A stretch of 7,360 nucleotides of DNA from Anaerolineaceae bacterium (lineage in GTDB: Bacteria > Chloroflexota > Anaerolineae > Anaerolineales > Anaerolineaceae). The stretch lies in the NCBI GenBank assembly GCA_003448875.1, contig DLXG01000216.1, positions 1 to 7,360 on the forward strand, read 5' to 3'. Positions 7,132 to 7,360 of this stretch are shown here, in pieces (position 1 is the first letter of the stretch; the number at the start of each line of letters is the position of its first letter). The translations under genes were made by a program, and so were the position numbers. The notes under the pieces are model-generated. The model was not told where the DNA came from and did no database searches. It worked only from the letters and a program-made list of their open reading frames with translations.

Positions 7132-7151
7132 GTAGAACTTTAGGCTTCTAC
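7132..7151 (+). other. Inverted repeat in the gap after the operon
   Basis: GTAGAA (7132-7137) and TTCTAC (7146-7151) form a perfect 6-bp stem with an 8-nt loop. A wider imperfect pair, GAAATTGGG (7124-7132) and CCCATTTC (7177-7184), encloses it with one bulge. There is no T-run after either, so an intrinsic terminator is not supported. It may be an mRNA processing or stability element, an operator, or chance. Confidence 0.3.
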
Positions 7152-7194
7152 TGCCGTTAGAGTAACCAGAAGATTTCCCATTTCAATTCATCCG

Positions 7195-7200
7195 AAGGAG
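7195..7200 (+). promoter_or_regulatory. Ribosome binding site AAGGAG for the lipoprotein gene
   Basis: AAGGAG lies 6 nt before ATG 7207, a near-ideal distance. No convincing -35/-10 pair is seen in 7124-7190, so whether the lipoprotein gene has its own promoter or is read through from the operon is open. Confidence 0.65.
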
Positions 7201-7206
7201 AAGAAA

Positions 7207-7360
7207 ATGAAAAGGTTGTTGACCACTTTGACTGTTTTGATCGTGGCTTCGTTGGTGCTGGGTGCCTGTGTTCAGCAGGTGACCCCCACCGCCGAGCCAA
7301 CCCAGCCGCCCGCCCCTACCCAGGCACCCCGCCTACTCAGGAACCCACCAAAGCCCCTGA
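7207..7360 (+). CDS. Lipoprotein N-terminus (probable ABC-transporter binding protein), partial, with apparent frameshift
   Basis: The start Met is followed by Lys-Arg (residues 2-3), a hydrophobic stretch (4-18), and the lipobox L-G-A-C with Cys21, so this is a type II signal peptide and a lipid-anchored surface protein. After Cys21 comes a linker rich in Pro, Thr and Gln (P-T-A-E-P-T-Q-P-P-A-P-T-Q-A-P), typical of Anaerolineae solute-binding lipoproteins. From nt 7330 the frame gives an out-of-character R-L-L-R-N. Shifting by one base restores P-P-T-Q-E-P-T-K-A-P, so a base is probably missing in or near the C-run at 7327-7330. No solute-binding domain is visible before the window ends. The transporter assignment rests on this architecture and on its place behind a catabolic-looking operon. 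Confidence 0.7.
   Translation, partial: MKRLLTTLTVLIVASLVLGACVQQVTPTAEPTQPPAPTQAPRLLRNPPKPL

Noticed and set aside
7128..7163. Promoter for the lipoprotein gene (TTGGGT ... TAGAGT)
   Set aside because: Both boxes are poor matches and the spacer is 24 bp, too long; not better than chance.

Overview
The window looks like part of a moderately GC-rich bacterial genome, most likely Chloroflexota of the Anaerolineae type. This is an inference from three things: the SARP/BTAD-type regulator, the seven-gene CoA-ester operon with strong AGGAGG ribosome sites, and a lipoprotein with a Thr/Pro/Gln-rich linker after its lipobox Cys. No rRNA or marker gene confirms it. Everything supported lies on the + strand.

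Layout: (1) 3-563, the C-terminal end of a BTAD-type transcriptional activator that begins outside the window. (2) 564-678, a regulatory gap with a perfect 10-bp direct repeat at 11-bp period next to a -10-like element, then a 5'-UTR hairpin. (3) 679-7123, a tight operon: FabG-like SDR dehydrogenase, KAS III-like condensing enzyme, acetyl-CoA hydrolase/4-hydroxybutyrate-type CoA-transferase, alpha/beta hydrolase, SCP2/archaeal-type thiolase, DUF35 Zn-ribbon/OB protein, a 19-codon coupling ORF, and a MaoC-like hotdog protein. Gaps are 37, 13, 20, 13 and 4 nt, then overlaps. (4) 7124-7206, a gap with an inverted repeat and no clear terminator. (5) 7207-end, the start of a lipoprotein, possibly an ABC-transporter binding protein, with an apparent 1-nt frameshift in its linker.

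How the genes may work together (inference): the CoA-transferase activates a carboxylic acid or moves CoA between acids, the SDR interconverts 3-hydroxyacyl-CoA and 3-oxoacyl-CoA, and the thiolase with its DUF35 partner cleaves or forms the beta-ketoacyl-CoA. The hydrolase and hotdog protein would handle a side-chain, thioester or double-bond step. The thiolase-DUF35 pair resembles BbsAB of anaerobic toluene/benzylsuccinate beta-oxidation and the archaeal acetoacetyl-CoA thiolase/DUF35/HMG-CoA synthase complex. No acyl-CoA dehydrogenase is visible, so the pathway is incomplete here and its substrate is unknown.

The most unusual points are that two enzymes lack expected catalytic residues. The KAS III keeps Cys114 but has Thr and Tyr where His and Asn are expected. 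The MaoC-like protein has Glu where the hydratase His is expected. The regulator gene is also followed directly by a promoter region with the geometry of a SARP or PhoB-type binding site.
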